From assembly GCA_002633005.1 (NCBI GenBank), contig NMRA01000493.1:111647-173646 (forward strand): a stretch of 62,000 nucleotides of DNA. The letters run 5' to 3'. A model generated the notes under the pieces. That model was not told the DNA's origin. It saw only the letters and a program-made list of their open reading frames with translations, and ran no database searches. The position numbers and the translations under genes were made by a program. The stretch comes from Phoronis australis. Its lineage: Eukaryota; Phoronida; Phoronidae. This document shows, piece by piece, positions 32,985 through 43,870 of this stretch (the first letter of the stretch is position 1; every line of letters starts with the position of its first letter).

Positions 32985-35700
32985 AGAAATGAATCGGCTG
33001 CATCCGACTGTGACAACGTAAGGCACCACCCGTCCAAAAGCAGGACGACGTCTAGATACGAAGGGAAGAATAAGAAAAAGAAGAACGAGAAAAAGTCAAA
33101 GAAATCACCAGCGGGAGCAAGTTTTTCAAAAGAAAAAAAGGTAAAACAATTCTGCGAACTGGGTCACACAACCAGATGCCACGCGAGCTCGAGTGTTTGA
33201 TCAGCAAATGCAGGGAATGTTCACCAGGCTTTACTTCAATATCACCTTGGTTACCAGTTTTTCACTCTTGTTTTTGCGACCGGTCAGTCTCCTCGTGACT
33301 ATCAGTCGCTTTCTAATGGGCGGCGCAGCACTGAAAAAAGTGGGGGGCTAAAGCCCCGTCAGTCCCCCGTGGTTCAACGCCTATACACCATGTGCGGCGT
33401 AGCACTCAAAAAAAGTGGGGGGCTATAGCCCCCTATAGACCCTATTCACGCCGACAGGAGGCGCATTCCAAAACGAGGCTCGCTACGATAGCTCTGTTAG
33501 CTCATCGGCATAGTTCTGTGTTTCAGACCGTGTTGTTCCGCGAACGGCTAGAAAAAATACGGACACGCAACTGTCTGCTTCACAATCTCTAAACTTGAAG
33601 ACGTTGAGATTCTGAAGCGTTGGGTCGTTGTCGCGACGAAGCAAAATATGTCCGTGTAAAATTTATAAATGTTTTCGAAAAGTTAGATCATATTTTGTCG
33701 TATGTCGGTCAGTTGTTAAGCATCATAGTAACTACCGGAGAATGGGCCAGCCAGGCTGTGTTTTCATGACTACGGATTTAGGGGGGGGGGCATGGCCCCC
33801 CTAAAATTGTATCAGATCCCATTTTTGAGTTCTAGCACACGTGCGCAACCAGGGGGGGGGGGTCGGGGGGGTGAATAAACAACGCATAGGCGCTGAATGA
33901 ATCCCGTTTACCGTTTTTTTAGTCAACAGGTCCGCAAACCCAAGAATTCAAGACCACTGCATCCCCAGAGTTTAGGCTGGGCGCGCGCATCTGCCGAAAT
34001 GCTGCTTATTCCTGTGCCCTGCCCCCCTAACTGAAAAACCTGGATCCGCTCCCGGCCTGCTACGGGTTGAAACATTATTATTTTTCTTTCCAAAAAGGAC
34101 AGGGCCCTCAATCACTCAAATTTGGGGTCCAATATCGGCCCTATTCCCCTCTAAAATTGCACATGACAGACACCACTGTCGAATATGTCTTCAACTCATC
34201 AACAATACGAGCAGAGGATGACCTGGCCCGCGTAGAAAGTATTTTGATCAACAATTTACAAGAAAAAACGTAACCCTGCATTCAGCATAATACCTAATCC
34301 GTAACACTACGATCGCCGCAATTTGGTCATATTTACTTTTCATGTTTCGAATCTAGTTTTCCGAAAAAAATTGAACCCTTTCGTCAGACAACTCTTTGGC
34401 GCCTTAACTTGTTCTCTAATGTAATTTTCTACGTCTCTGTGGTTAATTGTCGACACATCATTAAAATTTAATATCCAGGTTGGACTCGAAAGACCGACTA
34501 TTTAACTCATGCAATGTCTACTTTCGCTTTGTTTATCGCAGTGAGCCTCGCTTTGGATCTTAATGGCCGCCGCGTGAATAGTATGGTGCGCCCTCTATGC
34601 TTCTCCCAACCTCGATCTATCGTCGGACATCCTTGGAGGCCGATCGCTCAGTCGTAACCAGTCTGCTGACGAACAACGTGTGCTAATGACGTTGATCTGG
34701 ATTGTTGACTAGCTCATTGATATTCAAATGACTTTGGTGTTTTGTCGAGCATTATCACATTATGCTAAAATACCATTGTTCTAAACAGACTGATTCCAGT
34801 CTTCCTTTTAAAAATTGAAGATTGTCTATCTAATAAATGTCTAAGGGAAATCAAAGACTGAAAATGAAGCATGGCCAGTATTGATCCACATTTTATAAAA
34901 ACTGTGATTTACAGAAATCGAAACAGAAAAAGTCAAATGATGCCAAAAAGAAGGCCAAAGGAAACAAACAACACGGTTCAAGGTCTTCAAAAGATTCAAG
35001 GTCGCCACGTTCGTCAAAATCTTCAACAAAAAAATCGAAGAGCGATAGTGCAGTAAGTCAACCTCGCCCAGACAAAGAGAGCCTAAAAGTGCGAAGCGTG
35101 TCGGGTATGTTTGTTCGAAGGAGGTACTTCCACCCCCTCTACAGAAGATCTGCACCTCCAAGAATTTGGAACAGGCGCTGCAGGCCGGGGTCTCCGTCAA
35201 AAAAATTCCACAGGGAAATTTGGGATAAAATTTCGTTAGAGATCCCATATTTGCCGATGCCCAGAACACTGAGGAAATGTAGGACCTCAAAAGATACACG
35301 GAGTAAGGCAACGACGGAAATAGTGAAGCGATTCAGAAGGCTTAAAAGTAGAAGTAAAACCTATAACAGAAAAAACAGAAGGGTGTGTAACATCATAGGT
35401 AACGTGGTACGACGTTACTGCACGCCATGCGGAAAGAAAGGGCAGAAAGAACACGGGAGAAAGAGGTCTTCTGCTCATGCGCAAGAGAAGTCAGATAGGC
35501 GTCGAAAAAGAACACCTTCCAGTAGAAATAGAGGCAAGGGAGAGCGAAGAAAGCGTAAAAGAACGTCCAGATCAAACTCGGCACATTCAAAGAGAAGACA
35601 CAGTAAGTCGAGGGGTGAACATAAAGATAAACATAAACATAAACGGAAGAGGAGAAAATTTTCCAGCAGATCTCGTACAAAGAACTCCAACGAGCGATGA
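32985..35700 (+). CDS. Lys/Arg/Ser-rich basic protein, upstream member of a tandem pair (5' exon not found)
   Basis: Two phase-0 exons: 32985-33140 (52 codons; acceptor aaag|AGA, donor AAAAAG|gtaaaa) and 34915-35700 (acceptor tttacag|AAATCG, stop TGA 35698-35700), together 313 residues. Order: a Ser/Asp stretch with HHPSKSR; a Lys-rich tract; SSK/SPR repeats; a core at 35110-35445 beginning FVRRRYFHPLY and containing two CxxC-like cysteines near its end (YCTPC); then an Arg/Ser/Lys/His-rich tail ending KNSNER. I do not recognise the family. The RS-type tail resembles nuclear splicing-related or other nucleic-acid-binding basic proteins, but that is composition, not homology. The core and the first exon are homologous to those of the next gene at 36517-41789. 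No signal peptide is visible in what is seen. In-frame GCA|gtaagt at 35050 looks like a donor but is read through. Confidence 0.65.
33317..33445. mobile_element. Foldback MITE of the GGGCGGCGCAGCAC family (in intron of the first basic-protein gene)
   Basis: TGGGCGGCGCAGCACTGAAAAAAGTGGGGGG and a second TGTGCGGCGTAGCACTCAAAAAAAGTGGGGGG occur 75 bases apart, each followed by a C-rich complement (GCCCCC). The arrangement matches the copy at 37123-37277, except that the right-hand GTGCACCGCCCA end is lost. Confidence 0.65.
33768..34055. mobile_element. MITE-like element of the GGCGGATTTAG/GGATCCGCCCC family
   Basis: The left end ACTACGGATTTAGGGGGGGG..CATGGCCCCCCTAAAATT and right end CTGCCCCCCTAACTGAAAAACCTGGATCCGCTCCCGG are inverted relatives, as in the compact copy at 39917-40073. 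This copy is longer because of an internal insertion containing a second G-run. It lies in the intron of the first basic-protein gene. Confidence 0.6.
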
Positions 35701-35904
35701 ATAGTACACGACTACTCACGTACTTTAATCGTTGAAGTGAAAACAAGCCGCTCACAATTTGTGCTGTCGTGTTTGTTACGCTATTCGTATTTATTAACCT
35801 GTATTTCATTATCAAAGAATGACCACGTCTTAACGTTTTGTGATAGATTCGTATTTACTACACACAGAATCTTGGTGTACACACTTATCGTTAGAAGTCA
35901 AGTA

Positions 35905-35986
35905 CAGGAGTTCCGCATTTCTAAGAACCAGTTTTCTCCACGGAATAACATTGAATCAAACTGATTCTCAAAATTCCGGACCTCTG
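35905..35986. mobile_element. ~80-bp foldback element of the GAGAACCAGTTTT family
   Basis: CAGGAGTTCCGCATTTCTAAGAACCAGTTTT and the downstream AAACTGATTCTCAAAATTCCGGACCTCTG are imperfect inverted arms. The same design recurs at 43871-43950 and as a half copy at about 47966-48000. It lies just after the stop of the first basic-protein gene. Confidence 0.65.
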
Positions 35987-36516
35987 TAAGTAACTATTGC
36001 TCATTCCGAAAGATATGCGTGTCAATTCCAACCAGTTTAATAACATCCAACTTTCCTTATAAGCGTATTTGTTTCTTCAAAGCACCCTTTGCTTGGGTTG
36101 AAACTGATTGTCATCGCATGGATCCTTTGGACTGACTTGACGACTCAAACGAAGCCGCCTTCACAAGAAAGTTTAAGGTTGATCTCAGGGCCTGAAGCAC
36201 TAGCTACTTCTTAGTTATTGTAAAGCGGCCCGACTCATTTCCAATCTGAGTAAGTCGCGTAAGATAAGACCAAGTTTTTGATAGTAAGTTACACGGGCTT
36301 ATTGTATTTTCACCGTCTTGCGTGAGTCTACACTAGGACAAAGACGTTACATAAGGCTAATAGAGCACAATCTCCTACAGTCCAGTTGCAGAAAACGACA
36401 AAAGGGCCAATGGTAAATGACGTCACATTGAGTGACGACTAGAATTTTTAGAGTTCTTTTATTTACGAGATTACCAAATCTAATTCTATACGTATCCATA
36501 TGAAATATATTCTAGA

Positions 36517-39500
36517 ATGAATAAAAACAATTCACGCAAAAGAAAGCATTCGAGAAAAGAACGACCAAAGGTAAACTTCTCACTTGCACGAGCCATTTAG
36601 GGACACTGCCGACGTCACGGTAGTTTTCGTCGTTCATGAACTCTGCCTTGGTAAAACAAGACATATGCCAGGTTTTCAGATGCAAAATTTTATAAAACGA
36701 AGTCACTAACGCCACCGAGTGGACTAAAAATGACGTCTATTCATAGACCTGCATTAACCGCACTGCTCCGGAAACCCAAAACAATGAAAGAATGAATCGG
36801 CAAAAATAATACCACATGCGATCTTTCTGTAGACCCAAAAAACTCTCAAAAAGCTGACCACGCAAGACTGCCCGAGATGATCGCCATACAACCGAAGCAT
36901 GTGATTACCATAGCCTTGCTTGCGAATTTCTTGCATCTACTAGCACGTGATATCCGGTCGTGGTGTGGGTCAGTGAGAATTTAGATGTGTGGCCAGATAT
37001 TCTCACCCAACTTGAAATTCTGAGGGCAATGGACAGTGAGAGCCAGTGATGTGATACGATCAGGGGCGGATCCACAGTTAATGGTCTGGCACTGCACAGA
37101 CTTAAAGGGTACTTCATATTCATGGGCGGCGCAGCACTGAAAAAAGTGGGGGGGGGAGGCTAAAACCCCTTCAGCCCCCTGTGGTGCACCGCCTATATAG
37201 ACCATGTGCGGCGTAGCACTAAAAAAATTGTGGGCTATATTCCCCCCCCCCCCGGCTCCCTATGGTGCACCGCCCACGATATTGCTCCATTGGAGCACTC
37301 AAAATCTTTTTGTAAACCGAAAGTCATCCTTCCTAGGTTCAGCTTGAGTCCGTCAAACATGTCGCATTCACATCAGGATCCCGACGCAAAAGATAATTAT
37401 TTCAGCAAATTATAAAGTAATCACTGACTATTTAATGCTGAAATCACTTCACATATTTTTTTAACAGAGAGAAACAACGGCTTCGTCAAGCGACGGAAGT
37501 ATTAGAAGTCAACCGTCAAAACGAGCGAGACTGCCCAGAAAACAGTCTAATCCGCCGAAAGAAAAACCATCGAAATCGACTTCACACCAATCGAGTGGAA
37601 GCGCTAAGTCAACATCTAGCAGAAAACAGGTGATAGGATTCATAAGTTGCATGCTTTAGGTGGAGCTTATTCCGAAAACCTACAGTGTAAACTCGATTTC
37701 AAAGATACACGTCATTTTTAAGATTGTATATTCTACTGCTAAAGACAAATTGCACAACTAGATCACTCACTTTGCCTTATTTATTCATTTTGTTACTCGT
37801 GCATGTATAGAGAAACAAACAGAGAAAAATGTCGAAATGCAAGAGTTTGAGATCTGAATTGTATAACGCACAATACGTGATACATGCCCTACTCATTGCC
37901 ATTTTTGTGTTTCCTGAAGTCTGTAGTGCATAAGTGACGTTTTATTTTTGGAAAAGCGCAAGCATGCCCATTTCCAAGGACGGAAGAATAAAATTGCCAT
38001 TTCGGAACCGGAGTAGTGAAATTACTAATATGTGGTTTCATGGCAATTTCAAAAACGGAGACCACGAAAAAGGCGTCGCCCTAATCCAATTGCTACAGAA
38101 TCCGTTTTAACGTTTTCCGTTGCAATACGGATTACGCATTATGAAAAAGTGGAATATTGTCCATTCTCTTTGCCCTCTAATGAAGCCAGGCCTTTTAAAA
38201 AAGAACGAACCAACTATAAGTACAAATAGTTCAAAACTCTTGTTAGTATAAAAAATTCTTAGTCTACTAACTTGTCTTTTTAGCTCGATCTCTTTAACGA
38301 GACTCTTACCAAATGCTCAGTTTTTTATAATTAAAGCCTCTTTAAGAACATGGGTAACTCCTTCAGTGACATCAATGTTTAAATGGGTAACCACTTCAAT
38401 GTTTCCAATCAGCGAATATTTACGTTCAGTAAGACAGATATGCATAGTTCAGTTACTCAGAGTATCAATTTAAAAAAATTTCGTGACTCCGTATTAAAGG
38501 AACATTGTCGGACTTTGCAGCCCAAAAACAGTCTTAGATTATTGTTGGGTAGGATAGATTTTATGAAGTTATAATGGCTTTGACCAGAACTGTAAAACAA
38601 CAAAACACGTTGTTTTTTGATTGATCACAAATCGCCAACTCTCGCCGTTACCAAACATACGCTTAAAATACTCTGTCACTTAACCAGTGGGATTAACTAC
38701 GCCAGCACTTCGGAACCTCTGACAACGTCGGTCGCGAGTGTTCCAAATTCAAATCTGCGCTGAAGCTGATCTCAGAATATCTCATTTGTCGCCGCGATAA
38801 CAGTCAAGTCAAAATGCCCTCTTAGAGAATGTGTTTATACAAATTTCAGGCTGGAAAGGACGAAGTAGTCACTAAGAAGAGTTCAGATCAGGTAACATTA
38901 GCCAAGAGGCATCGAACGTAGGAAAACCCATGATCAAGTTATATCATGACACAAGTTTTGGTAAATTAAAATGAGCACTGCCCCCAGAAATCGCCATCGC
39001 ATTATATCCAGATTCTCATTCACTCCCTTGCACACACTCACTAGTAAGACCGAGCCTAGAGGAGTAAGAGACACATTAGTGGTACGCTCGATTCTCTGCC
39101 AGTAAGGCCAGGATTCGAACCCGGGTCTCCCAAACTAGAGTCCGGAGCTCAAACCACTGAGCCACATCACGTCTCCTTTGGTAAATAAATAAGCTTTTTT
39201 TCAACTCAAGTGACAACTGTCAGTTCAAAATAATATACATTTGTTTTTGATATATCATCTACATAATTACGGAGGAACAGCATGCAGCTTATGTCCTGAA
39301 ACTACATAACTATTCAGTTAACAAACTTAGTCTACAGTTCTTTCTGGGATTCTCGATATGTTTGGGGACGCAACAGATCAGGGGAAGTTATCACTGGAAA
39401 AGAATTTCTGTGAACTTTTGGGATTCTGAAATACATAAGAAATTCATAATTTTCAGAGTACAAAGACTAGCGGAAGTTTGAAATCAAGCTCGAAAAAGGT

Positions 39501-41789
39501 AAAATATTACGTAAACACATACCTTCAAGCGACAAAATCCATCTATAAATAGAACACTCTACATAACGCATTTCTTGTAAGATAAAGTAATTTCTTTAGG
39601 AACAGCAAATGGACTGAAATACCCACAGGATTCACCTTCATCGTGAGATTCAAATCCAGCCCTTGCAACATTTTTATCATGATAACTCGATGGAGAGCAC
39701 TAATAAGCTATAGACGATGAAAATAGTGTTGAGCGATGTATTTTGGAGTATAGTTACATTACAATATTATCTAACCATGCATTGACATAAACGTTAACAT
39801 ATGAGTGTCAAAAGTGCCAATGGAACGCCAGACCGACAGGATTTCGAAGACGCACCGCGGTCTCGAGTCCACTGCCAGCAGCCAGCGAGCTTTGTAGTTA
39901 ATTGCAAAGCCAAAAACAGTGGCGGATTTAGAGGGGGGCCAAGAGGGCCATGCCCCCCCCTAAAATTCTCCCAGATTCCATTTGGCAGTACGTTGGTGCG
40001 AATGTCTGACGGGCAAAATCCTGGCCAAAACTCTGCCCTGCCCCCCAACTCAAAATCCTGGATCCGCCCCTGGAAAACATTTGTAGAGTGAAATTGTCCG
40101 GAATAGCAGACGATAACTGCACTCATTGCTTGTCTATACATTCCAGAGTAAAAAGTCGGACAAACACTCAAAATCAAGCTCAAAAAAGAACGGGAAGAAA
40201 AAACAGGTAATGGCACATGACGCACAAGGGTGCAAGCACAAACAAAATAAAAAATCTATCTACGAAATTACTGTTTTCTGGTCCTATCCCTATTCGTATA
40301 AAAGCCGCTAGGTACATGCTAAGGGCCACCAGCCTTTCTAAAGACTAACACACACGACTACTCTTTAGCCAACTAAGCACTAATCCTGTTTTTACAATTA
40401 ATATTGGCAAAATTCATTGCACAGTAGACAGAAGACGAGTAAACGATACATTTCTAGCAGGAGCAGGCAGTGAAAAAGGAAAAGACCTCGTCGGATCCTT
40501 CCCAGCAAGGAAAAGAGGCAGAATCTTCTACTTCGGCAGTAAGTGAGCAATCGAAAGCCAACGACGGATCGTCTGCCTCGGCGCTAAGCACACAAAGTGA
40601 TGCCACAACTTTGAAAAGTGCAGACAGCGATGCAGAGAAGAAAGACAAACCAAAAAGGTTCCTCAGGCGAAGGCATCTTCACCATCAATACAAAAAGAAG
40701 GCCAACTGGAGAATGTGGAAAAGACGAACATCGAAAGAAACGTGGCAGCCACTCTACTTGCGCGGAGTCTTCGAGCGAATGGCAAACGATATTCCCTGTT
40801 GCACCTCTGATGCGAAAATGTCTCACAAAAGCAGAAGCATGACTAAGATAGTCAGCAAAGGCAAGTCGATCGTGCAAGAGAAATTTGAGCGCTGCAAGCA
40901 AACCAAAAGCTACAAGTTACTAAAATCCATGTACGAGAAGTTTCAAGACTGGTGGCCCCCCTGGGAGAGTGATGGGTTGAAAATGATAAAGAAGTCAAAC
41001 AAGGAGGCAATGAAACGTATAAAGGAGAAGACAAACCCGATAAAGGAGTCAACTTCTGAGACAGCTACAAGCGCAACACCGAGTAAGTCGATTGACCGAC
41101 CGAAGAAACGAGAGGTGAAGAAAACATTTCAATGTGAAAAAAACGCGACTTGCGGCGATAGAATGGGAGTTTATATGAGAAATTGGCTGGCTCCATATAT
41201 AGGAAGTAGATCCGAGGAAGATCGAAAGGAAATGGAAAAGACGAGAGCTGAAGAAGCAAAAAAACAGGCCAGCAAAATCACCAAAGAAATCCCCGTGAAA
41301 AGCTTACCATCGGGAAATCGCGAAAAAGAGGTTTCTAAAAAGAAATCATGGTGGACCTGGGCTTCAAACATGGACATAGTGGCGAAAATGACGTCATCAA
41401 AAACTTTGACAACATCTAACAGCAAGACATCCGGGAAATCAGCCGACAACTCCGCGACAATGGCCGATACTAACAAAAGCGGCCATGAGATTTCGAAGGA
41501 AAATAAAGATGGCAAGAAGAAAGGTAAAGTAAAGAATAGGCCAAGCAAGAAATCAAGCAAGACATCAAGCAAGTCGTTGAAGGAGACAAACTCCTCTACT
41601 AACAAAAATGCCAAAAATAAAATTAAAAACTCTCCAAGTAAGTCATCGACGGAATCAAACTCAAAGAAAAGAGCTCGTCCCGCCAGCCGGTCGTCGTCAA
41701 AAAACAAGTCTTCTAAAGGCGTGAAGTTCAGCAAGTCTTCTGAAAAGTCAACAGAAATAATTAAAAGGATTCGAAACAAAGTGAAGTAA
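36517..41789 (+). CDS. Lys/Ser-rich basic protein, downstream member of a tandem pair
   Basis: Proposed exons: 36517-36570 (starts ATG; MNKNNSRKRKHSRKERPK), 37468-37629, 38850-38891, 39457-39498, 40147-40206 and 40461-41789 (stop TAA), all phase 0, with donors such as CCAAAG|gtaaac, AAACAG|gtgata, GATCAG|gtaaca, AAAAAG|gtaaaa, AAACAG|gtaatg. Total 562 residues. A further possible phase-0 exon is 37811-37876 (22 codons). The large last exon holds a Ser/Thr-rich acidic-mixed stretch, the core at 40659-40976 beginning FLRRRHLHHQY, two aromatic patches (FQDWWPPWE and KKSWWTWASN), and a long KSS/SKS tail. The core aligns without gaps over 46 residues with that of the preceding gene (14 identities by my count, most others conservative), so the two are paralogues. 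No known domain was recognised. Extreme basicity suggests nucleic-acid or polyanion binding; that is inference. The first ATG could instead be preceded by another exon, since TAG|A precedes it. Confidence 0.68.
37123..37277. mobile_element. Foldback MITE of the GGGCGGCGCAGCAC family (complete copy)
   Basis: Begins ATGGGCGGCGCAGCACTGAA and ends GGTGCACCGCCCA, giving inverted GGGCGGYGC ends. Internal G-runs and C-runs are complementary, and a GTGGTGCACCGCCTATATAGACCATGTGCGGCG junction in the middle shows that it is two half-elements back to back. In the first intron of the second basic-protein gene. Confidence 0.75.
37811..37876 (+). CDS. Possible extra phase-0 exon of the second basic-protein gene
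   Basis: Acceptor TGTATAG|AGAAAC and donor CAATAC|gtgata bound 22 codons beginning RNKQRKMSKCKSLR. Length, phase and basic composition fit the neighbouring small exons (14-20 codons), but the polypyrimidine tract is weak. It could be an alternatively used exon or coincidence. Confidence 0.25.
39105..39175 (-). repeat. tRNA-like sequence, probably a tRNA-derived SINE head
   Basis: On the minus strand there is an A-box (TGGCTCAGTGGTTTGAGC, 39147-39164) and a B-box (GGTTCGAATCC, 39111-39121) at normal spacing. The anticodon arm does not pair fully and the acceptor ends do not form a 7-bp stem, so a functional tRNA is unlikely. It lies in an intron of the second basic-protein gene. Confidence 0.55.
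39917..40073. mobile_element. 157-bp MITE of the GGCGGATTTAG family in an intron
   Basis: The left end CAGTGGCGGATTTAGAGGGGGGCC pairs with the right end GGATCCGCCCCTGG, and internal blocks (GCCCCCCCCTAAAATTCTCCCAGATTCC versus GGGGGGCAGGGC complement) also fold back. Related copies: 33768-34055, a left-end fragment at 17122-17150, and a single right-end-like fragment (GGCGAATCTAG) at about 59866-59884. Lies between coding exons 39457-39498 and 40147-40206. Confidence 0.75.
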
Positions 41790-41846
41790 AACAGGACAAC
41801 AAATTCCGCAAAGTGGCAGCACTAATTATTACAGCATGTCGGGAGC

Positions 41847-41852
41847 ATTAAA
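41847..41852 (+). terminator. Variant poly(A) signal ATTAAA of the second basic-protein gene
   Basis: ATTAAA lies 58 bases after the TAA stop at 41787-41789. It is the only near-canonical signal close by. The true cleavage site cannot be read from the sequence. Confidence 0.35.
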
Positions 41853-43234
41853 TAATACCATTGATAATGACGATTATGACTTAAAATCATGCACCTATAA
41901 ACCAGTTTCATTTATTAATGCAGTAATGTTGATAATAATAATAATGATTTAAAGGGACACTATCGTGTTTACAGCCGAAAAAACATTTCTGGGATTGCTG
42001 TTAGACGGGATAGATGTCTTGAAGATATTAGCTTCGAACAGAGCTATAGAACGAATTCCATTCGTTTTCTATTTGTTAAAAATCGCCAATTCCCAATTCT
42101 CGTCGATCTCTACCAGACATTCGCTGAAGTCGAGGCTAGTGGCTTTCCATTTCCATATCATTGCCATCGAAGTTCCATAAACGGGAAACCAAACTTACAA
42201 CGTCATTACTAAGGAGGCGCGGGGTTAACTTCTGTCGACTTGACAGGAATGTCTGTGCCCCATTCAGTAAACCAATCGAACAAAGGCACAATGGCCTTGC
42301 AAACCGCATCTACTGATAATATCTAGCCTGCCTGAGAGCGATACTAAAAACAACACAAAAACCTCAGTAACACCTCTGTCGTCTGATCTTGAGTATATAG
42401 TCCACTGGATTACAGTATGTTAATTACTCAGAGAAAAGGTCAACCCCACTTTTATGATATAGTTCTCGTGGGCATTCTTGGCCATAACACTCTGAAGCTG
42501 TCTAACCAGTATGATTTGGCTCAGCCGCAGAGCGTTTAGCTGCGAAGCTAGTTCTATTCCGCGCTATCTCTAATTTCTGTAAAATCATTTTTCTCAAAGA
42601 GAATGTCTTTAAAATCCGAGACAAATACAAATCTGCTGCAGATTTGTTATCTGGTTGTTTTCAATTTTCGTTTCAGTTACGTCCCAATCAGTTATTGTTT
42701 GAATTTAGTAGCCATTACACACTTTATTGGGTCCCAGTTTGAAATTTTGTGCACTACAACAGAAAGACTTTTTCCGGTTTCTAGCCAGAACACGAAAAAC
42801 ACAAAATAAGTCCAATAATTCTTGCAAAGTACCCTAGACTAAAAATGTCCTCATCGTAGAAACTGATTTCTACAGGGAATGCATATGAAATTTAATTTAT
42901 CTTAAAAGGAAACTCCAAGTAATTGACCTGAAGCAACACATTTGGACATGTTGGCCAACCTTGACAAAATTACTGACTTTATGCTTCTTTTTTACTTTAA
43001 TGGCCACTCGCAGGCATCACTTTCAATGTATGGAAAGGTTTCAAGGAAAGAGTTGTAAGGAAGCTCCTCTGTGTCTGATGACTGTCAGATATTGACTGCC
43101 TGAATACAAAATAACACTAGGTGCCAACTTAGCTGGGTGACAAAAATTTTAAAAGAACCAACACATCTTTCATGAATAGAATATGGTATATTTCATTGTG
43201 CGTCCTTAAAAGCAATTCTACAGTGATTCAAAGT
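41853..43234. other. Intergenic stretch between convergent genes
   Basis: No gene-like frame. It contains the palindrome ACAAATCTGC-T-GCAGATTTGT (42627-42647) and a G10 run just beyond its right edge (43391). The 3' ends of the basic-protein gene and NPEPL1 face each other across it. Confidence 0.5.
42627..42647. repeat. Perfect 10-bp-arm palindrome with 1-nt spacer
   Basis: ACAAATCTGC, T, GCAGATTTGT. A short hairpin in intergenic DNA; the core CTGCTGCAG is the only notable sub-motif. Confidence 0.7.
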
Positions 43235-43240
43235 TTTATT
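43235..43240 (-). terminator. Poly(A) signal of NPEPL1 (minus strand)
   Basis: TTTATT on the plus strand is AATAAA on the minus strand (CATTAAATAAAACTTTG). It is 1.24 kb after the NPEPL1 stop codon and is a candidate 3' end. Nearer signals were not excluded exhaustively. Confidence 0.4.
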
Positions 43241-43870
43241 TAATGCAGTAATTGAGATGAAACCATTTAAAAATTCAAAGAGCACAGTAATCAGTAGCTT
43301 TTCAGCAGACTATTTTCACATTCAAATTCACTACATAAATCAGACAGAATTAAAAGGAAAACAGGAAAGGTGAGGCAAGACATGAATATGGGGGGGGGGG
43401 GTTGTTATGGCAACCATATAGTATGTAAGAAATGACAAACATTAACACATCTCTCAAATTAATAATGCATTAATTATATCCAATGTTTTGACATCCCAAC
43501 ATGATGAAACCCACCATCATTTGCCTTCATCAATCACAGCTCAAGTGGATGTTCATGACCACGATTATTTGATCAAATGAGTTAGAAATGCAATGCATTG
43601 CAACAAGGTGAATTTAAAGTGGCATGAATGTTGCTAAGCGTTTTTCACAACATATTTTGATTTTCTGCAAGATCACTGACCCAAGTCCAGTACTTAATGG
43701 GACGCAGTCCTGGAGAGTACCACTACAAGTTATGTCAGTCCATGAGCTATGTCTGTCATTTTCAGATTTCTTTCACACTTTACAAAATATCTATGAATAT
43801 AACTGCAGCTAGGTTAGCGTAAGACATGTTAACAGACTAACTGTTTAGTCCCTGCATCAATAGCCACGTT

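Noticed and set aside
35393-35815. 140-codon minus-strand frame with hydrophobic stretches
   Set aside because: Antisense of the Arg/Lys/Ser-rich tail of the upstream basic protein; no splice or family support.
37982-38229. Arg/Lys-rich frame (PRKRRRPNP) in an intron of the second basic-protein gene
   Set aside because: Composition resembles the neighbours, but it has no good acceptor or donor in the phase-0 pattern.
39105-39175. A functional tRNA gene on the minus strand
   Set aside because: A- and B-boxes are present, but the anticodon and acceptor stems do not pair, so a tRNA-derived SINE is more likely; the same reasoning applies to 45155-45232.
41171-41779. 202-codon minus-strand frame rich in Phe, Leu and Asp
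   Set aside because: It is the antisense shadow of the KSS-rich coding exon (Lys/Ser codons read as Phe/Leu/Asp).
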